Shown: positions 41,642 through 54,413 of the stretch, piece by piece
How the letters are laid out: the number at the start of each line of letters is the position of its first letter
How positions within the stretch are numbered: position 1 is the stretch's first letter
Assembly: GCA_001579985.1 (NCBI GenBank)
Contig: LRSR01013345.1
Location: 1 to 62,046 of the forward strand
DNA: 62,046 nt
DNA from: Hypsibius dujardini
Taxonomy: Eukaryota > Tardigrada > Eutardigrada > Parachela > Hypsibiidae
Reading direction: 5' to 3'
The notes under the pieces: generated by a model
The model's input: only the letters and a program-made list of their open reading frames with translations
The model's database searches: none
What the model was told of the DNA's origin: nothing
Program-made: the position numbers and the translations under genes

Positions 41642-43984
41642 AGCGACGGACTACAACAGAACAACCCAAAACAGGTGGATTTCTCGTCATTGCTGAGGGT
41701 TCTTCCCTTTGGAGATTACTTTTGGAAGATAATGGCGGCACTAAACAGCTCACAAATATTTCCGGAGAAGACAATCATGCAGTTGTAGTGGATTGTGTTA
41801 ACCTTCATCTCTAGTGGACAGTTCCGGGAAAGGGAATTAGATGTTCTCGGTATGATGGCTCAGACAATCATCTAGTCGTCACATCAGGTAAAATATTTCA
41901 TGACAAATAGCGTATTTTGGTGACATTTTCTGGAGTACGATACTGATCAGTCTCGATTTTTTTCTAGGCGAAATATTATATGGACTGGCCGTGGACTTTG
42001 TTGCGGGAAATATGTTTTGGGTGCAAGGCAACGAAATTCTTGTAGCAAAGATGAGTCACCTGGAGGCTGGATACAAAACTATCATCTCAGATTTGAGCTT
42101 CTATTACATCAATACGCTTGCTGTGCATCCTTCCCGCGGGTTAGTTAATGAAGCAGTTGAACTTCAACCTAGCAACCGTTTCGATAATGTTGTTCGTCAA
42201 TGTTGTACGATAATAAATACCTCTAGCTAAAAGATCTTGCTCATGGTATTAACGGTTGTCATGCGCTCAATGCTTGGGTTAATCGAGGGTGGCGATTTAA
42301 AGTGCGTCATTAGGTACAGTACTCTCTCGGATTGTATATACAGCTAAACAAAGCCCCCCCCCCGCCCGAGTCACACACCGGTTCAAATATACGGTGCAGG
42401 AGCGCGCAGAGTGCACTTTTTAGGGCACAAAACTGTCTTTTGTGGTCGGGAGAATACAACGGCTAATCAAGTCCTCTCTAGTTTATGCGCCATTTGATAG
42501 TTGTCAGACATATTCAACCTCGACCGGTATTCGCTTAAAATGTGGATCTCAATGTATTTTAAATCTCACCTCAATAAGATGAAGTTCATTTTTAGTAATC
42601 TTGCTGATGTGAACAACATCAGCAACATCAACAACCAAGTTAAAAGCAATCACGCAATGACCCCAAGAACGTAACAAAAATGATAATGAAATGATCTAAA
42701 GATGATCTGATGAAAATCTAAAAGCGGATTGAGGTCGGCCAGATGAGACGGCATGCGTGCTGGGGGGCGTGCTTTAGCATGTAAAAAGCCTAAAACATTT
42801 TGGGAAGGTCAAATGATTTTAACTTCAAAAATCACAATATAAAACTAACAGTTTTCAACTTTCCCCGTTAAGAGAATACAGAGATAATGAAGAAACAACA
42901 GTGACGTCAAAAGATTCATTTTAGTTTAGGAACCACCACTAAATCATCTCGTTCTTGTGATCCACAAAAACAGGAACCGTTGAGGAAATCACCATGAATC
43001 TCTCGCTGTCTTGCCCGAACAACGATTTACTATAAAGACATTTCAATCACTCTTATACATTTGCAGTTTAATCTACTGGGCAACCTTTACTTCCATTGAG
43101 ACTGTCTCCATGGATGGAAATACCCGTTGTGTCTTGGTCAATAGAGCAGCGGCCCGTTCTCTGGCTTTGGATTACGAAGCAAACGACCTTTACTGGGCTG
43201 ACGACTGTAAGCTGATTTGGTTATAGAAACTTGAACTTATCTACAGCTGAATGTCCGTTGGTGTTTGTTGTGCATTTTACTACCTTTTTTGATACGTTTA
43301 TGTCCGCATCCGTCAATGCCACAGACAACAATGGACTGATGTATTGTCTGATTGTCATAATTGACGGTGACGTTTGCGCACTCTCTCTCTCAATGTAAAA
43401 CAAAATATAATCCGCTACAATGTGCACTAATCGAATGTACCAAAACAAAATGTTTCCTAATTATTTCTCTGATCATTTCTGCAGATACTGGGAATATCGA
43501 ATGCGTTTCGTTGAATGGAGGAGCCAAACGAATTGTCTCCGCTCGAGGAGAAGCGGGTGCAATCTGTTATGGCATCTCATTGTCGGGAGGACGCGTTTAC
43601 TGGACGTCCTATTCAACGTAACTCAATATTGCTTGCGATTCCTGGAATTGTCTTTCCTTAATCCGCGTTCTGTTGCAGTGTCAATAGTATCACCAAAATT
43701 GGATCGACAGGGAAACAACATTCCCTTCCAGCCGGACGGAGTGGAGGCAAAGAGAAAATTGTTTTTGTGCCAGAACAGTGCCCCAAATGTGCGTTCAATA
43801 AAAACAATTCCAAAGCACAGCAAAGCATTACCTCAATTCATATCACTGTGACGTTTTCCATTTAGTGAACCATGCATGCGCGGATTCCAACGGAGGATGT
43901 CCTTTCATCTGTCTGCCTCCGAATTATCCGGGAAATGATAAGAAATGTGTCTGCCCTGACGACAATTCATCCTGCACCTCATAA
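41642..43984 (+). pseudogene. Copy D: YWTD-propeller/EGF gene with one nonsense codon
   Basis: Exons 2-7: 41642-41887, 41968-42139, 43067-43206, 43485-43617, 43679-43788, 43866-43984. All splice sites are present. The only lesion seen is TAG at 41812-41814, where the paralogues have the Tyr of LYW. The EGF exon is intact (NGGCPFICLPPNYPGNDKKC, VCPDD). The Cys-rich first exon found in B and E is absent. DNA homologous to their first intron begins at the end of the lectin frame upstream. The exon 2 type (TEQPKTGGFLVIAEGSSLW) places D with B and E rather than C, F and G. Confidence 0.8.
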
Positions 43985-44520
43985 TATCTTTCGCAGTTTC
44001 TCTTGGATGTGTTGGACAGGCTTCCGTCTCAGATGTTTTTATTTTTGTTTGGTTTTTTTCTTGGTCCATAAATTTTAATCGAAACCGGATGGAGATCATT
44101 CGGCAAACTTTACAGCTGATTATATTTGTAAACTAAACAATTTTTCAATTCTTTTGTTGCTTTAAAAAGTTGAATCAAACATGTCTGTAGAAATGAGTTA
44201 ACTAGATAGAATGACTATACTATTAGTAAGTGATGGGTGCCTGTTGGGTACAACCCAACAGTACCATATGTTCGATTATCAAAAGTCTGTTACCAAAAGT
44301 CGGCACACCAAATATTGGTGTACGATACGTTGCGGCACATTAGAATTAGACCCCCACAATCACTCAAATTACACCATGATTGGGAGCACTAGATGGAATT
44401 TCGGGTTGACATTTGAACTAAGTGTGTTTTGCCTTCTCGTTGTTCGGAATTTGTTTTGCAGCAAAATGCAAAGTTCAATTGGAACAAAAGTTAAGGATGT
44501 TATAGCCGGGGACCTGGATC

Positions 44521-44561
44521 GCACTTTGTGAGATTGCGAAAAATTCAATCTCACAAAGTGC
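44521..44561. repeat. Perfect 16-bp hairpin
   Basis: GCACTTTGTGAGATTG at 44521-44536 pairs with its complement at 44546-44561 across a 9-base loop. It has no downstream T run. It may be part of a degenerate transposon end. Confidence 0.6.
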
Positions 44562-44984
44562 TGAAAAATGCCCTCTTAGTTGATTCAGTCCGCTTTCGGG
44601 GGAGCGATTTTCAATTTCTGTTCATACGAAAAAGTGCCCCTCGTCCCCCTCGTCCCCCAAAAGTCAGAAATACTTCTGAGCGAGTTCCCCCCCCCCATCA
44701 ATTGATTCGGGCCGCTGCCGGGGGGAGGCGCAATTTAGAATTTGTATTTATGAGAAAAACTGCCTCACCCGGCGAAACTGCCCCCTCCCCGAAAATTCCG
44801 TTACGCCTCTGCGCATGTTTATGCTCTACTCACACCTATTAATACGCTTAATAGTCCGGCCGAGGGTGTTTTCGCTTTACATCGGAAGTAGATTTTTTTT
44901 TCAATAACATGTTTGGGTAATGATTTAATATTTTGACGTGCTAAAAATTAGGTTAAACCCGAAATATGACTTTTAAAAATATTA

Positions 44985-45130
44985 TACCGTACGCTCGCGA
45001 TCTCAAGGGACAGCTAAGCGCTGTCTCAGTGCAGCACATACACACACACCCGTCTAAATATACGGCGCAAGGCGGGCGGAATGCACGCCTAGGGCATAAA
45101 AGTGCCCCTTGAGATCGCGAGCGTACGGTA
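44985..45130. mobile_element. MITE family 2, TA-flanked
   Basis: Inverted ends CCGTACGCTCGCGATCTCAA and complement are bounded by TA on each side, total about 142 bp. The interior includes CTAAATATACGGCGCA. Diverged copies with TACGGTGCA-type interiors lie in intron 3 of propeller copies C, D, E and G and in the remnant of F. Ends and length suggest a non-autonomous Tc1/mariner derivative. Confidence 0.8.
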
Positions 45131-47063
45131 CTTGTGAATAATAGGGAAATGAAATTTGGCGAAAATCAGAAAACAGTAGAACGACTTCGTATAAAAAAGC
45201 AATTTAATCTCTTCGCCTTATTTCAAATAATTAATCATGATGTTTATACTGTCTATATTGAATATTTTAATTAACATCTCAAACGCCCAAAGCAGTAATA
45301 AACGTATTTCCGATGGAAAATACAATTCCGTCGCGTACTGATACTTCCCTCAAACGTCTTTAGAATACATATTAACATACTTTTTTTAAATTTGGTATAG
45401 CCTGTAATTTCTTATGTTGTTGTTTTTTGTTGTTTTTTCTCACATAACTCCCGGGAAATTAGCGAAAATCCCTCTGCTGCCATTCGCTAGCAGGACGGTT
45501 TCTATTCCTGTTGGAACTGATGTGTTATTCCCTTAACACTCCGAACTTCTTTTTACTTGCATCGTATCATCGTGTTCTTTTCTGACTGCAGCTGGCGATT
45601 GACCTGCCTACCGTTTAATTCCGAATAAATCCATCAGAACTATGAACTAAATCCAGTTCTCACAGATGAGTTATTCATCGATAGAAGAAAAGGTGGAGAT
45701 GAAAGATAGTACAATGTAACTTCACTGTTGTTTGCCTTGCCTTCTCACAAACGCACTGTGCAAAAACGTCATTTCCTGTCTGGAAACGATCCTAGCTGTA
45801 ATTATTTAGCCTGGCTTCTCTATCTCGCCGATCAACATCGAACGACACATCCGTCAAACGGAAAGTCACGATTATATTTTCAGTTCCATTTTACTCTCAG
45901 ACGGCATAATCAGGAAGCGCATGTCAACTTGCATGTTGAAACAACAAAAAGTAATTGCATTTACTGGCACTGCACTTTGTGTCATATAATAAGTGTGAGT
46001 ATAATTTAGCTAATATTTAATTTAATTATTTAATTTAATCCAAAATGAGATTACATCCTGCCCATGTCAATCAAAACTAAAACTACTAACTACTTAAAAC
46101 AATTTTCATCATTTTTTGAAGAACTAAGCGATCGATCTACGAAGAGTTTTTAGACAAGTGTAGTGTATCTATACAAACAATCACTGGATGAATTTTGCAT
46201 ACTGTATGGTTCTGCAGTTGCAAAACAGGTGATATACCGCATATGTGTATACGCATAAATTTGAAATTTTTCAGGTAAAGAATGTGTACTGAATGAAAGT
46301 GTAAAAAAAGTGCGGTCGCTGATTTTCGAAAGCGCGTCAACTTTGAATCTCAGTCTCACTGCACCGTATTATTACTGCCGCGTATTTGGTGTGGAAAGAG
46401 CGGTCGCTACAGCAATACAAAGGCGAAACTTCTCTCACGTACCAATACGACCAGTATCAACCCAACGCTACAAAAAACTTGTGTTCGGGTTCTCTTCGAT
46501 CCTTATTGTCTTTAGAAAAGGCCGCGAACTTCTCACTCGAAACTCCGGATCATTATTACTACTATTAACTGTAGCTGGTAGCAGAGTAACAAATTGAATA
46601 CTGTACATGACGGTTCGTTTTGTAGGCAAACGTGAAAAGAACGAGATCATGGATGAAGCCTGTCGATGGCCTGATGAAATTGTCTTGTATCAAAACAGGT
46701 AGCGCGAATGGAATGACGTTATTTCCGTCAGTGGAGACCGGGTTGTATTATGGGTTCCTGTTAGAAAAAGATAAAAAACCACGCCACTATGTACATTGTA
46801 CCCAAATAGACCAAGCAACTGGAAAGAAAACCTCCTCCACACACGTGGAATTCATCGCTCTGTGACAGTTAGACATCGAGTAACCCATACTACCACTGAA
46901 GTGATTGTATTGTATTAAAATTTTAGCTCATCTTGCATTTTTTTGCTTGGATGTTTGTTCCTTCACAGAAAGACAAATAATGTTGAAATAACCGGGTTTA
47001 GTTCAACTTTGGGCCGCGAAATTTATTAGTGAACAGCCGTGAACTGAGCGTTTATCCTTTACA
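45131..47063. other. 5' flank of copy E
   Basis: From about 45445 this matches the flank of copy B (15609-17337). The minus-strand frame seen near 16900-17163 recurs here only in part, at about 46632-46880. No promoter element can be identified with confidence, but the conservation extends to the start codon (GTGAACAGCCGTGAACTGA precedes both genes). Confidence 0.55.
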
Positions 47064-49869
47064 ATGAGGAATCGGACGATCTTCGGCTGGCTGCTAATGG
47101 CTTCCCCTCTCTTTCTGAAATACCTATCGGCATGCTGCATCGTAAACGGAGAAGTGTGCGGCAGTAGTCTTCTGCGGCGGTGCTTGGAGCGACTCGATAA
47201 TGAGCTGGACATCGACCCCAACATTCTTTATACTTGCCGGAAAGGGAAGGAACCGGTTGTCTTGAAAGAATGCATGGCAGGTTGCAACCAGGACCAACAA
47301 AACACGGATGGCGACATGTGTTCGGCCGGAGCGGCTGAAGATATTCCAACGACGAGGATGACGACTGTTAAAGGTAAGTAGAAACAAGATTTTATCCGAA
47401 AGATTGTATGGAAGACAAAGATTGTTCCTCGCTTGCGGTGTCTATTTTGGTCGCCTGTTTCAGAGCACTGGAATACAACAGAACAACCCAAAACAGGTGG
47501 ATTTCTCGTTGTTACGAAGGGTCCTTCTCTTTGGAGATTACCTGTGGAAGATAATGGCAACACTAAACATCTCACAAATATTCCTGGAGATTTAAATCAT
47601 GCCGTCGCAGTGGATTGTGTTACCCGTCATCTCTACTGGGCAGTTTGGAGAAAGGGAATTAGACGTTCTCAATATGATGGCTCATACAATCATCTGGTCG
47701 TCAGGAACGGTAAAAACGTCAAGACAAATAGAATCATTTGGTGGCATTTTCTGGAGAACGATGCTGATTATAGCCCTGATTTGCAATCTAGATAGCATAT
47801 CTCGGGGATTAGCCGTGGACTTTGTTACCAGAAATGTGTTTTGGGTTCAAGGCATCAACATTCTTGTAGCAAAGATGAGTCTCCTGGAGGCTGGACACAA
47901 AACTATTCTTTCAGATACGGGAATCAACTTATATTCAGCGCTTGCTGTGCATCCTTCCCGCGGGTTAGTTAATGAAGCAATTGACCTTCAACCTAGCAAC
48001 CGGTTTTATGTTGTGCGATAATACTTAACTAAAAGATCTTGCTCATGGTATTAACATTTTTCATGCGCTGAATGCTTTGGTTAAACGAGAGTTGCAATTT
48101 AAAGTGCGTCATTAGGTACAGTACTTTTTCGGACTGAATTTAGAGCTAGACAAAGCCCCCCCCCCCTGAGTCATACACCGGTCCAAATTTACGGCACAGG
48201 AGCGCACAGAGTGCACTTTTCAGGGCATAAAACTGTCTTTTGTGTTCGGGAGAATACAACGGCCAATCGAGTCCTCTGAAGTTCATACGCCTTTTGATAG
48301 TTGTCAGACCTATTCAACCTCGACCGGTATTCGCTTAAAATGTGGATCTCGATGGAATTTGAATCTCACCTCATTAAGTTAAAGTTCATTTTTAGTAATC
48401 TTGCTGATGTGAACAACATTCAAAAGTAAAAAGCAATCATGCAATGACCCCAAGAATGTAACAACAATATTATTGTGTTTGCTCTTTGATTGATTCCCGT
48501 TCAAAATGCAACACGTGGAAAATTTGCCGCGCCAAAAATTATCTTCCAACCAATCACTTCACATGACAGGAAATTTGTAAGTTAGAGTCCAAAACGTAGG
48601 AAAAGTCTAGAAGCGGATTGAGCTCGGCCAGATGAGACGGCATACGTGCTGGGGGGATGTGATTTGACATGAAAAAAGCCTTGAACATTTTGGGACTGTT
48701 AATGATTTCAATTTAAAAAATCGCAGTATAAAACTGGTAATTTTTCAAATTTCCCAGTCAAGAAAATACAGAGATAATGAAAAAACAATTGTTGCGTCAA
48801 GAGAATTATTGTAGTTTTGGAACCACCGCTAAATCATCTCAACCTCGTAATCCGCAGAAACAAGAACCGATGAAGAGTTCATCATGAATCTCTTGCTATC
48901 TCGCCCAAAAAACGATTTAAAATAAAGACATTTTTGCCGCTATCTCAATCACTTTTATACATTTGCAGTTCAATCTACTGGTCAGATTCTGACAGAACAA
49001 TGAAGACTGCCTCCATGGATGGAAGTAATCGTCGTGTTTTGGTCACTGGAGTTTCGGCCCTTTCTCTGGCTTTGGATTACGAAGCAAACGACCTTTACTG
49101 GGCAGACTGGAGTAAGCTGACTTGGTTATAGAAACATGAACTCATCTACAACTGAATGTTTGTTGATATTTGTCGTGCACTTTACCATCTCTTTTGATAC
49201 GTTCATGTCCGCATCTGTCAATGCAACGAACGACAATGGACTGATGTAATGTCCGGCTGTCATATTTGACAGTGACACTTGCACACTCTCTGTAATAGTA
49301 AAAGCAAAATATATTCCGCTACAGTGTGAACAAATCGAATTGACCAAACAAAAATATCTGCTAATCATTGGTCCAATCATTTTCTGCAGGGAATGATAAT
49401 ATCGAACGCATTTCGTTGAATGGAGGAGCCAAACGAATTGTCTCCGCTCAAGGAATCGAGGGGGACCCTTATGGCATATCATTGTCGGGAGGACGCATTT
49501 ACTGGACGTCCTGGTTAACGTAATTCAATATTGCTAGCGAATCCTGGAATTGTCTTTCATTAATCCGCGTTCTGTTGCAGCGCGACAAGTATCACCAAAA
49601 GTGGATCGACAATGAAGCAACATTCTCTTCCAGCCGGACGGAGTGGGCGCTTAGAGGGAATTGTTTTTGTGCCAGAACAGTGCCCCAAATGTGCGTTCAT
49701 TTAAACGATTTAAAAGCATTACCTCAATCCACATAATTGTGACTTTTTCCACTTAGTGAACAATGCATGCGCTGCTTCCAATGGAGGATGTCCTTTCATC
49801 TGTCTGCCTCTTCCGGGAAATAACAAGAAATGTGTCTGCCCTGACAGCAATTCATCCTGCACTTCATAA
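47064..49869 (+). CDS. Copy E: secreted Cys-rich/YWTD-propeller/EGF protein, intact
   Basis: Exons 47064-47373, 47464-47709, 47792-47963, 48969-49111, 49390-49519, 49581-49690, 49757-49869. They sum to 408 codons in one continuous frame with phases 1, 1, 2, 1, 2, 1. Exon 1 carries the signal peptide (TIFGWLLMASPLFLKYLSAC) and Cys-rich domain. The propeller motifs are LYWAVW, VFWVQ, IYWSDSD, LYWADW and IYWTSW. The EGF exon has all six Cys (NACAASNGGCPFICLPLPGN then KCVCPDS). It is the closest relative of copy B, from which it differs mainly at surface-type positions. As in B there is no membrane anchor. Intron 3 (about 1 kb) contains a MITE family 2 copy that B lacks. Confidence 0.88.
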
Positions 49870-50459
49870 CATTTTTCGCAGTTTCTTCTCGATTTGTTGG
49901 ACGAACTTCCATCGCAGATGTCTTTACCTTTGTTTGGTTATTTTGTCGGTCCATAAATTTTAGTCGAAACCGGATTGAGATTATTCGGCCAATCCTATAT
50001 TTGATTATATTTCGAAGAGAATCAACCCATTGTGTCGTTTTTAAATTCATTCATTGAATAATGAAATAAATTAACTAAGCGGGTTAGTTATTAGATTTAT
50101 TTGAGAAATAAGACGAACAAACAAATTGTTCAATCAATTTCGGCCAAAACTGAAAACTAAAGAAAACTACAACTAAATTATTTTTTAATTTTTTAGTTAG
50201 TTAAAGAAGAACTTGAAATAAACTGGCTAATTAATAAACTTTAAATGGAAAAATAAAACAAACGACTGAAATTGGTCTGCTCATTCCGACCAAAACTGCA
50301 AACTAAATAATTTTCCAATTCTTTTATTGCTGTAAAAAACTGAATCAAACATAATAATTACTAAATATTTAATTGGAAAAAAAAGCAAACTGAAATTGAT
50401 CGATCAATTTTGACTTGTGTTAAAAACTGAATAAATACTACTAAGGAAGTGATTTCGTC

Positions 50460-50900
50460 TCATAATTTTAGACCTTTTTTTCTGTGGTCCAAAATAGCCT
50501 TCTGAGAAGTGATTCTACACGTGTCATGCCAGATACGATTACGAAATGAACAGCATCAATAAATGAATTCGCGATCGATCGAGACATAGCGACAACTGCC
50601 ACAAAATGTTGCTTGCTTCTTCCCATTTGTAAAGAGAGTAGTAGGTGCACAAACAGGACTTCCCTTCACGCTAAACACGGCAAAACATTAGGAGCAGAGA
50701 AGCACAGAGAACATCGTTGCTTGATTGATTGATCAGTGATATTCGGCTTGTCTATTCAGACGAATGATCTTGTAGTTGATGCAGTAGAAGATGGCAGACA
50801 ACCCGACCGCGAACTCTACGTACGGAGCGACGGTCCCCTAACACACCGCCACGAATTTGTGGAACCAACGCCAGTACCCTGCAAGGAACACAAACTGATA
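50460..50900 (-). pseudogene. Membrane-protein gene fragment 3
   Basis: Minus-strand relic homologous to 14932-15420: SIANSFIDAVHFVIVSGMTR in 50468-50650, and an upstream piece at about 50740-50890 (AVGLSAIFYCINYKIIRL-like). A stop and changed bases break the upstream piece. It lies at the same distance downstream of copy E as fragment 1 does of copy A. Confidence 0.5.
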
Positions 50901-51059
50901 TGAACAGAGATAATACCGTAGAGGATATTGTCCCGCAAAATGTTCAACATATAGTACTTGTTGATAAGAAAATGTATATAAAATAATTAATTTTCTCAGA
51001 TGAATCAAACGATCTTTACTCTGCAGGCCACAGTAAGCTGATTTCGTTTATAAAAATAA

Positions 51060-51210
51060 ATCTTCCTCCATATGTGAGGGTGTGATATCCACGAGCCTTC
51101 GAAATGTGAAAGCATTTTCCAAAACTTCAGTTTTTTATCAGTTTTTAGGCTTGTCGAAGACTGCCATCAGCTTCCTACTAATTAATGCAAATGGTAAGTT
51201 AAAAAGGTTC
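51060..51210. repeat. MITE family 1 fragment
   Basis: Matches 33990-34130 (CCACGAGCCTTCGAAATGTG, TTTTCCAAAACTTCA). Neither terminal repeat is kept. It directly precedes the coiled-coil fragment of copy F. Confidence 0.55.
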
Positions 51211-51297
51211 TAGAATGGATGGTGGACCATCCAGATGACAGGAAATTCTGTCATCCTGTGACAGAAATAGTGAAGTTTTTGAGTATATTTTGAAATT

Positions 51298-53115
51298 TTG
51301 AAAAAATTGGCGCCCCGACATTTAATATCCCGACAAATGGTACTGGCTGATCTTGCGGAAAATATTTCCCGGTCCGAATCAATGGAGAACATAAACTTGG
51401 CGACCTTGACGGAAATGTTTTTGGGTTTGGCGAGAAATCTCCCAAATCGAATCGCTTTATCAAACGAAGTTCCGCGATGTGTCCGGCGGCCTTTTTTTGG
51501 GAAACCAAAGATGGCGACCTTCTCAGACAGTTTTGTCGGTCTGACACGAAACCTCACTCAATCGGATTCCTTGACGCAACAAAGATTTGAGACATGTCCG
51601 GCACAATCTCCCGATCAGAAACGTTTTGGAAAGGAAAGATGGCCACATTGTCGGACACTCTATTGGGTCAGACGGAAATTGTAACACAAGCCACTGATCG
51701 ATTGATCTTACTGGAGTCCTCTCTAGGAAGGAAGTTTACCAATATTTCGGAGGAGGAAACATTGATGGATGTTTTTATAATGGAAACGCCAAGTGAAAGG
51801 AATGCGAATGATAGAAGAAACGAGGGATTTTTGGTGTTCGCGCAGGGACCGTCGCTCTGGACAATGCTTGGCGAAGATGTCGGCGAAACGAGAGAACTTT
51901 CAAACATTTCCAGAGAAGTAAATCACGCAGTTGCAGTAGATTGCGTTAACCATCATCTCCACTGGGCAAATTGGCAAACGGGAGTTAGACGTTCTCGGTA
52001 TGATGGCTCAGACAAGCATTAACTTTGTTAAGTTGTACTCCTTAACTGAAGGTAAAAAACGTCATGACAAATAGTGTTATTTGGTGGCATTTTCTGGGAA
52101 GCGATGCTGATCAAAGCCTCTATTCTCATTTCAAGCTAAATTACAGCACAGGCTGCCTGTTAACTTTGTGTATAAAAACTTGTTTTCGGTTCAGAACAGC
52201 GCTATTCTTGTAACAAGGATGAGTTATCTGGAGGCTGGGCACAATATCATTGGTCTAAATATACGGTGTATGCGCGGCTTATGTTCACACTCTACGGGGT
52301 AAAACTGTTACTTGAAATCGGGAGAAAACAACGGCTAATCGAGTCCTAAAAGTTTACGGGTTTTTTTACAGTTGTCAAACATAATCAACCTCGACTGGTA
52401 TTCAATCACAATCTGGATTTTGAAGCAATTTGAATCTCAACTCAACAAGTTGAACTTGAACAGCTGCAATAATTTTGCTGATGTGCAAAACATTCGAACG
52501 TAAAAAACAATCATGTAGTGACCCCAAGAATGTAACAAAATAATTACTATATTTGCTTTTCGATTGATACCCATACAAAATGACACATGTGGAAAATTTG
52601 CCGCAACGAAAATTATCTTCTAACCGATCACCTCTTGTGACAGGAATTTTTTTTGGTATCGTCAAAAACAATGGAAAGGTCTAAAAGCTGATTGAGGTCG
52701 ACTGAATGAGACGGTAAGCCTGTTGGAGGGCGTGGCAAAAAAATGTCCCCCCCCCCGCCGGCGGGCGCAGAAAGCAGGCTTTAAAAAAAATTAAGAATGA
52801 AAAATTTGGGGCAGTTTAATGATTTCAACTTCATAATCACATCATAAGTTTTTCAACTTTCCTCATCAAGTATATACTGCAGCAGTGCCATCAAGAGATT
52901 CATCGTAGTTTTGGAACCACCGTAAAATCATCTCGTTATTACTATCCACAAAAACAAAAACCGATGAAGACTTAACCATGAATGTCTTGCTGTTTTGCCC
53001 GAAGAACAATGTACAATAAAGATTTTCGCCTCCATCTCAATCACTTTTAAACATTTGCAGTTCAATCACTGGTCAAACTCATCAACAATTGAGACTCCTT
53101 CCATAGAGAGATGAG
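51298..53115 (+). pseudogene. Copy F: coiled-coil/YWTD-propeller relic
   Basis: Coiled-coil units (LADLAENISRSESMENINLA, LTRNLTQSDSLTQQRF) run into 51594-52022 (SDTLLGQTEIVTQATDRLIL, then EGFLVFAQGPSLWTMLGEDV and HLHWANWQTGVRRSRYDGSD) with frame changes. The first blade stops at 52022, and the donor seen in other copies follows degenerately. Exon 3 (about 52130-52250) and exon 4 (about 53060-53115) are recognisable only as DNA, with stops. Exons 5-7 are missing. The same coiled-coil-to-blade fusion as in copy C confirms that this is an old gene form rather than a chance junction. Confidence 0.7.
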
Positions 53116-53488
53116 TTCATAAAGAAATATGAGAGATGAGATCACTGAATGGCAGAAACATTCTGGGCTTCTCATACAGAAGGTAGTCATTTATCGTCAC
53201 GAAAAAACCCTGGAATTGCTATCGGCCATTTCAAATGGGTAGCGCAAGGGAGAAATTTCATTGTGCAGTGCTTGAAACAGGTTTTTTGCGATCCTACAAA
53301 CCGGAAACTCTGACAAATATTTCATCAGTACTTTACACAAAGGCAGGTAGTCGAAAATATTGCAATGGCCTTTGGACCACTGAGAAAGTGATAAATAACA
53401 GCGACTCATGAGAAATACCAATACATGTGCGGTTTTTCATATTTTCGTATTTAGGCAAAAAATACTAGTTTAGGTTTTCCATTTCGAT

Positions 53489-53955
53489 ATGGGTCGCCCA
53501 TTTCTATCTCCATACCAACATAGTCTATATAACACTGCTTTAATTATCGTTATCATCACCATCAGCCCTTCAGAAGCAGCATGGATAACTCTAACTAATG
53601 CGTTGCCGCCCTGTCATCGTTATGCAAGTCCTCCAACCTTCTGTCCGACTCTCTCTACAGCTGCAAGGAAGGAGGTGATCCAAGTGAGATCCGTAAATGC
53701 CTTGATGGATTTCAAATCCGCGTGGGAGGCAATGATTTTTGCAAGCATGAGCCAACAATTTCGCAACTACTGCCTGACACCGCGTTCAAACGGGGACAGA
53801 GCCTCTTTTCTCCGGACAAAAATCTTATTATTAACAACAGTAATTATTATGCCAAGCAAAGCCTTCGGCCAAGTGCTGCTGACAAAACAATTTATACGCC
53901 CGTGGGTCAAAAGCATTTGAGGAATGCAGCAAACCACTGCGAAGATCAAGTGTGA
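53489..53955 (+). pseudogene. Orphan Cys-rich secreted domain related to exon 1 of copies B/E, frameshifted
   Basis: A signal-peptide-like start (MGRPFLSPYQHSLYNTALII, continuing VIITISPSEAAW) is in one frame. From about 53604 another frame reads CVAALSSLCKSSNLLSDSLY, then SCKEGGDPSEIRKCLDGFQI and NDFCKHE, and ends at 53955. The pattern L-Y-(S/T)-C-x-x-G-x-x-P with the following Cys spacing matches exon 1 of copies B and E (NILYTCRKGEEPVVLTECAA). The tail (PDTAFKRGQSLFSPDKN) is unrelated. The signal peptide and domain are out of frame, so the gene is probably dead or contains an unseen intron. Confidence 0.45.
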
Positions 53956-54093
53956 CAAAATCCGACGCACAATTACCAATGAAATACAACGCATTTGCAG
54001 TTATCCTAAATCTAATTGTTCTTTAAATTTTTTTCATAACATCCCCGTGGTGTCAGATCTGGCGACGCATAATTGCACTCCATTCGTATCAAT

Positions 54094-54339
54094 ATGTTGA
54101 AAGTGCAGCTTTGCATTCACCTCATTTTATTTTGTGCTTTTGCGAAGCCAAGCCAAGGCAAAGAGAAGCTGTGTTTCAGCGAGAGCTATTCCGGGCAGTG
54201 TGACGGAGACGATGAAGCTTGTGTCCAGTCGTGCAACGATGATAAACTAAGCGGTGGAAAGTGTGGAGCATTTAAGAGTTCCAGGGTGTGTTACTGCGAA
54301 GGATGTCATCAAAGCGTAACAGGTACTGTTGGGTTATAG
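54094..54339 (+). CDS. Drosomycin-like defensin peptide, copy 1
   Basis: An 81-residue frame with a signal peptide (LQLCIHLILFCAF-type, residues 1-20) and an eight-Cys mature region with spacing C-x8-C-x6-C-x3-C-x9-C-x8-C-x-C-x2-C. This is the drosomycin pattern (C-x8-C-x7-C-x3-C-x9-C-x5-C-x-C-x2-C), including the terminal C-x-C-E-G-C. Drosomycin-type CS-alpha-beta peptides are secreted antifungal effectors of insects. The frame continues ten residues past the last Cys to TAG at 54337-54339. A GT at 54323 (ACAG|GTACTG) would be a phase-1 donor, so it may instead be a first exon of a larger gene. Copy 2 is 80 bases downstream of the first copy's end. Confidence 0.75.
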   Translation: MLKVQLCIHLILFCAFAKPSQGKEKLCFSESYSGQCDGDDEACVQSCNDDKLSGGKCGAFKSSRVCYCEGCHQSVTGTVGL

Positions 54340-54413
54340 TTCAAACCCACTTTAACTTGACCAGTGGCTCAAATTGAGTCCCTGTAGATCGGAACCGGAC
54401 TCCTGCTCCTAAA

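Noticed and set aside
44521-44561. Hairpin as microRNA precursor or terminator
   Set aside because: Stem of only 16 pairs and total length 41 bases, too short for a usual precursor, and no terminator features apply in a eukaryote.
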